A DNA stretch of 64,000 nt from Triplophysa rosa (taxonomy: Eukaryota; Chordata; Actinopteri; Cypriniformes; Nemacheilidae), in assembly GCF_024868665.1 (NCBI RefSeq), contig NC_079890.1:34573298-34637297 (forward strand), given 5' to 3'. The notes under the pieces are model-generated. The model did not search any database. It worked only from the letters and a program-made list of their open reading frames with translations, and was not told the DNA's origin. Position numbers and translations under genes: made by a program. How positions within the stretch are numbered: position 1 is the first letter of the stretch; the number at the start of each line of letters is the position of its first letter. Positions 59,004-64,000 of the stretch are shown here, piece by piece.

Positions 59004-60495
59004 ACATATAAACTGTATAAATTATATAGGTATTTATATCAACATGAAAGCTGATCTTACATATACATACATGACCAATATTTTCCTATTGAGAAAAAAG
59101 CAGGAACTTATGGATTCCTTGACAATTGTACACTGAAGCATACAAAAAAATGATTGACAGATATTTACTCGCATTACACCTGTAACATTACTGATTAAAG
59201 TTATGAAATGTTATGAATCTCCACAGTAAAAGTTTCTAACGTCTGCCACATCAAAACATACGTTACACACAGTATGTTTTGTTCTTCTAATCTAAAAAAC
59301 TGTAAATAAATCTTGAGATTACTCACAACAGAACATTGAAATGTATTCACAGCCCTAGATTTTGCCACGAAAGTGTTTAATTCTGACTTTAAGTTGCCAA
59401 ATGTGAGAAGTTCACAAAATTCTCACCAATAAGTTCTAAAATAACCACGAATCAGCCCTGCTGATGGCATGTTACGCTAAAATGTCTTTTTATTTTTATG
59501 GTATTGTATATTAATGCAAAATTACAATACTAAAAGTCATGAGCGACATTTCTGTTTCTATATTTCTTACACAGGCTCCCCCTGTTCTCTATCTCTTTAA
59601 ACCGATTGTATAGTTTGAATGAATTGCGAAACACTTCTTTGCTCCTCATAGCACTTCAGCACTTTTACCTTGATGCTTGAAAAAGATACATAGCTGCCAG
59701 GAACGTGCTTTTTATGCGCTTGTTTGCCAGAAAAAATAATGTTTTTCCCCTAACTGACAATGCACGACAACACACACACATATAAACAAAACCTAGTTAA
59801 ATCCCAGATGATTACCAATGCAAAATACAGAGGTGACAAACAGTTTAAATAAGCCCTAAATCAATTGATACCTCCCAGGGCTATGGCGAACGGAGAAACT
59901 TTACCGAAGGTGCAATCTCTTAACTGTACGCACAGTACAAAACAGCAAAACCTGCTAGATGAAGAATGTTTACCGTAGCAGCATTTCTCTTAATATGGCC
60001 CAGGCACACACGGGTGGTGATGTAGGGTAGATCCGGACCCGGAACCGACGGGGGAAGAGGGAACTAATAGGGTTCGCGGAGATGCCTCGGTGCAGAGCCG
60101 GAGAGAGGCAGCAGTGGCCAGACACAGCTGAGGGCCTCGGAGGAGAGAAACGCCTATTAGAGGAGGATAAGGGTCTGTTTGGAGGAGAAACCTTACAATG
60201 CTGTACTGGGCAGCGGCGCTGGGCAGTGTATCAATTAAAGAGAGGAAAATATGACATGGAAGTTGAGACGCATTAAATAAAAAGCAAAAACACTGGCCGA
60301 GGGGCTGTAGCCTCCACCTGCTGTGATGCTCCAAAGGGAGAATGCTCGTCACCCGGCAAATAATGCGAGAGAGATCGATGCCGTGTGTGTGTGCATGTGT
60401 GTTTAAGTGGAAGCATTGTTCAGGGCACTGTGGAAATGAACAGCTATACCTCCCGGCACAGGGGAGCCTAAGTAAATGAGCAGAGGCCTTCAAAA
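59004..60495. other. Unique non-coding DNA
   Basis: AT-rich to about 59,980 and balanced 59,990-60,300. A 167-codon minus-strand frame (59,990-60,493) overlaps a CA-rich patch and has no domain; the same DNA is open on the other strand over 64 codons. Not called as a gene. A (TG)n patch lies at 60,384-60,402. Confidence 0.38.
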
Positions 60496-60958
60496 TCTAG
60501 AGGGATAAAAATATAACATGTCAATGGGTCCGGGCCATGATGATGGCTAATGTACTTTTAATTCATCTTCAATTCCTCCCTCTGCCAGGCCTAAGGGCGA
60601 CAACTCTGCCAGTTTCCGTGGCCTACATTTCTACTGTTAAAGGGACATTAAACGGTGTGTGTTTTTGTGTGTAGCAAGGCAACTCATTCTTTAAGACTAA
60701 ACCCATTCAAATGAATAGATGAAGGAAAGTCTAACAAAGCGGGCGGATGAAAAGACGATTGGTCCAGTCTTGCACACAGCCTGCATTCTTTATTCGAGTG
60801 TAAAGGCTCGGCTAAAACATAATGATGTGCCCTAAAGTCAAGTTATTGGTGGGAATTAAATGGATAGTTCGGAAGTGTTCGCTGTATGTGATTTAAAACC
60901 TGATGAGATACTAAATTCTTCAGCATTCATGACACTGAAGTGACAAAAATTAAGCGAC
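60496..60958. promoter_or_regulatory. Unique DNA with candidate conserved element
   Basis: Bases 60,520-60,635 (GGGCCATGATGATGGCTAAT, TTTAATTCATCTTCAATTCC) are repeat-free and of even complexity. The remainder is unremarkable. Confidence 0.28.
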
Positions 60959-61200
60959 AGTATATATATCAAAACGTTATTTTTGTGAGTAATATGCTAT
61001 AGTAAGGACTTCACATTTGGACAACTTTAAAGTCGATTTCCTCAACAACAAAAAATTTGCACCCTCAAATTCCTGATTTTCAAATAGTTACTCTGACAAA
61101 TATCGTCATATCCTAACAAACTATACATCAATGGAAAGCTTATTTATTCAATTCTGAAAAATTGACTAGTAAGACTGGTTTGGTTGTCCAGGGTCAGATT
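60959..61200. mobile_element. Dispersed cyprinid repeat (GGTTGTCCAGGGTCA end)
   Basis: CAAACTATACATCAATGGAA, AGCTTATTTATTCAATTCTG, ACTGGTTTGGTTGTCCAGGG and the preceding ATTTGGACAACTTTAAAG are strings I recognise from a common cyprinid non-autonomous element ending GTCCAGGGTCA. No coding capacity; the left end is approximate. Confidence 0.6.
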
Positions 61201-63310
61201 TACTTAAAGTAAGCTGAAATTACTTTTACATACTTGGTGCACTCTCTGTCATTTTCTAATTACAACTGCAGAGACAAATGTCTGGAAACAAATAAGAAAA
61301 CACGAATCAGGCTATCAAGAATCTAAAAACTGACCATATGACATCAGAAGGAGAACGTTTAGTGAGATCATGTCAGTTTTGATACTACTAAGTCAGGATA
61401 CATGTGGATTAGGCATGAAACTTTATGTAGGCGACACATGCCTCCCATGATTTTAACTAGAAAACAATAATGAGCCAAGCTGACACTAACCAATGATCTC
61501 TGAGAAAAATCACGAGAAACGCACACTTTCCGTGGGTGTGCGTGTTTGTGCACGTACGTGTTCGGTTTGGGTGGGTTAACGCGATTTCCGTTCCGCCTGT
61601 CGGCTCCAGAGATCCGGCTTTGTGAGGACCGGTCAGGTAAAGTCGAGGCTCAGCCCCCCTGTGGCCATTAGCGTGGACAGGAGACAACCCAATAAAGACA
61701 GGATGCTTTGATGCACACAGGTCACTGCACAACTGCCAGTTACAACTCATCTTTACTTTTAACAGTGACGGGGTGGGTTGGTACGGGCCTATGGGGGCTA
61801 ATAGTAAGACCTAATTACCAGACAAGCTCGGACGCAATTCCGGAAGCTTCTATGGGAGCGGACTAATGCTAGTTGCATAAGAGCGTAGCCGTCCGAGGGC
61901 ACACAACAGAGTCAAATTTACTCAGACGAACAACTCCGGGGCCAGCTCAGGAAGACGGCGCATGAGGCGCAATCTGTTCTTATTCTTAATGCGTTGTTTT
62001 CTGTTTATTAATACACCACGCATACACACACACACACACGCATGCACAGAGACACACAAATACAAACACACGTACACTCCCCCTGCCCCCTCTGAAGTTT
62101 CCGTGCCATTTCCTTTAGCACGCCATAGTGCATTTTAAAAGGCACCGAGAAGAGAAGAGCCAACAGTGAATCTTTAAGGATTTGACTTGCAAAAAGCACC
62201 TCATATATTGTTTATGAAAAAAAGCAAACCCCATCTCCCATCTGCCTCCAGCATGTTAGTTTGTTTTATTTACTTATTTTTAGCTTCGTGCACTAGTTAG
62301 GGGAGAGGCTCACTTGTCTGTGTACATCTGCCTGGATGAAGACAGACTGTGTCCTCAACTGTCATTTCATATAAGAGGAGTCAAAATGCTTCCATTCAGG
62401 TTAAAGATTCATCTGTGACATCCTCAATTGAGTCAACAGATTCGCTTTTTTCTGACTTCTCGCACAGAACTATCAGGGAGGAAAGGGGGTGAAAGACAAT
62501 GAAATTCCTGAGCGTGTGTAACTGTAATGATAAAACAGGGGGAAAAAAAAGAATTAAAAAAGAAATCTGTCAAGCGGGTGTCAACTCGGAAAACCTCTTA
62601 AGAGAGCAAAGGAAAAGAGTGAGGAAATTACCCTCCATAATTGGCATGTTGATCAAAGACGGCGATGGCAGCCGAACAATAAAACCTTTAATTTATCAGA
62701 ATTCATTATGAGCTACTGTTGTAACGCCAAGATACATTAGAATAAATAGAGACGGAGAATCAAAGGCTCTTTCTGTTGGATGGTTTTGTTGACTGCTCTT
62801 GTTCGGAGACGCTCATGAGGGTGACAGTGTAAAGGTGATGGCGGTGGGGGGGGTTCACTTACATACCTGATAACTGTTCATCCTAATCATGACCTTGACA
62901 GGTAAACATGACATTCAAAGTTGCCCTATGAATATGGATGTGCCGGCTCTTCAATGGCTGTCTGCTGACTGGAAAGGGCATAGGGAGAAGGGAGCTGTCA
63001 GCAGGGACCTGGGCACCGTGTTCCACGCCAGCCTTCGCTGATGGCGGAGGCCCCGACTCGGCTCCTGCATCCGCACCATGGCAGATAAATGGACACGGTA
63101 GTCGTCAGCTATAGACGGAGAGCTGGGTTGAGATACAAGCATGTTCATTATTTATCAGCTATGGGGCCGACTGAAAGCGACCATTACTTAGTCCTGGATG
63201 CCCTTTTAGGAAAGTTGGAAAAATGCTCGTACAAACAGTTGTGTCTCAATGTCTGAGATCACTGGTGAAAAGGTTTGAATTTTCGGAATATACATGTACT
63301 GTATTATCAG
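61201..63310. other. Unique non-coding DNA with several regulatory-looking blocks
   Basis: Blocks of balanced repeat-free DNA lie at 61,560-61,870 (GGGGCTAATAGTAAGACC, CTAATTACCAGAC), 62,625-62,720 (GTTGATCAAAGACGGCG, a TCF/LEF-type site, and CCTTTAATTTATCAGAATTC) and 62,940-63,190. CA repeat at 62,023-62,040; G-run at 62,845-62,853. No gene or RNA recognised. Confidence 0.33.
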
Positions 63311-63701
63311 TTAAAGGTCCAGTGTGTCATTTTTTGGAGGATCTATTGACAGAGATGCAATATAATATACATTACTATGTGTTCAGAGGTGTATAAAGAC
63401 CTTACATGATGAAGCGTTATGTTTTTATTACCTTAGAATGAGCTATTTCCATCTACATACACCGCCGGTCTCCTTGCATGGAATTCGCCATGTTGTTTCT
63501 ACAGTAGCCCTAAACGGACAAACTGTTCTACCAAGGGTATTTTGTAAATACGTTATCTCCTTCGGCAAAGAAGCGAAAACGTGACGACATCTTAGTCCTG
63601 TGTCAGCCACCGTAGTGCTTCGAAAGGGAGGGGGGAGCCATTGGTTGCAATTCGCAACCTCACCGCTAGACCCCACTGAATTTCATACACTGGACCTTTA
63701 A
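63311..63701. mobile_element. Teleost MITE (TTAAAGGTCCAGTGTG family)
   Basis: The left end TTAAAGGTCCAGTGTGTCA is matched by right-end CATACACTGGACCTTTAA. The interior includes CATGTTGTTTCTACAGTAGC and CCCTAAACGGACAAAC, seen in this family in many teleosts. About 391 bp; the 77-codon minus-strand frame inside it is not a host gene. Confidence 0.88.
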
Positions 63702-64000
63702 ATGCCCATTTTAAATATCGTGAACATACACGACTTTCATTATTTTTTATCAAGGCATGCATTTGAGCTGGCATAGATTCTACAAATTTGTAAAATCTGA
63801 TGATCCCATGTTATGTGAACTTCAATGACAGCAAGGAACTTTGGTACAAAAAAAGTGAACATGTCAATGTAACAATTTGCTCACATAAGCTACAGTACAA
63901 ATACACAAAAGTACAAACCTTTGGATCTTCGTTATGAAAAACGAGTCATTGGGATCAAGAAACGTAATCATACACACCCATAAAAAAAATCACAGATAAC
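63702..64000. other. Unique non-coding DNA
   Basis: AT-rich with no feature recognised up to the window edge. Confidence 0.45.

Noticed and set aside
59990..60493. 167-codon minus-strand open frame
   Set aside because: No domain, includes a His/Thr run from a CA-rich patch, and the opposite strand is also open over part of it.

Overview
This window looks like teleost nuclear DNA, most likely from a cyprinid (carp, minnow or zebrafish-like) fish. The sequence is AT-leaning, rich in (CA)n, (GA)n and (GAAA)n microsatellites, and sprinkled with foldback DNA transposons whose ends I recognise as common in cyprinid genomes (for example the GGGATAGTTCACCCAAAAATG-type palindromic element, the CTTAAAAATAATGG-type element and the TTAAAGGTCCAGTGTG-type element). 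There is also one decayed LINE of the L2/CR1 group. The taxonomic call rests on recognition of repeat families and was not tested by a search.

I find no host protein-coding gene, rRNA, tRNA, known microRNA or CRISPR array that can be supported. The long open frames are chance or simple-repeat frames. The only real coding remnant is the reverse transcriptase of the LINE on the minus strand at about 35.4-37.0 kb, which is broken by a stop and frameshifts. The window is best read as intergenic or intronic DNA of a gene-poor locus.

Layout. 0-3 kb: mostly unique DNA with a C-rich stretch, (CT)n and a strong G-quadruplex-prone tract. 3-3.5 kb: a foldback repeat split by a 340-bp hAT-type element. 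5-9.5 kb: several foldback elements and a 753-bp hAT-type element with perfect 8-bp target duplications. 9.5-34 kb: mostly unique DNA with a few elements (17.0, 18.8-19.3 and 19.9 kb), microsatellites, a promoter-like patch at 15.7 kb and several blocks that look like conserved regulatory DNA. 34.3-38.7 kb: a 4.4-kb hAT-type element with perfect terminal duplications, carrying an ACGT-rich foldback element that in turn holds the LINE. 38.7-48.7 kb: unique DNA with regulatory-looking blocks (an octamer site at 41.7 kb; homeodomain-type cores elsewhere). 48.8-52.8 kb: a dense transposon cluster plus a compound microsatellite. 52.8-64 kb: more regulatory-looking unique DNA with scattered foldback elements.

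No genes work together here. The coherent story is (a) several layers of nested transposition whose order can be read from target duplications and interrupted elements, and (b) long repeat-poor stretches with dense ATTA/TAATTA-type sites, the usual texture of regulatory deserts around developmental genes. Statement (b) is inference and needs alignment to other fish and tetrapods. I did not find convincing evidence of a new biological system.
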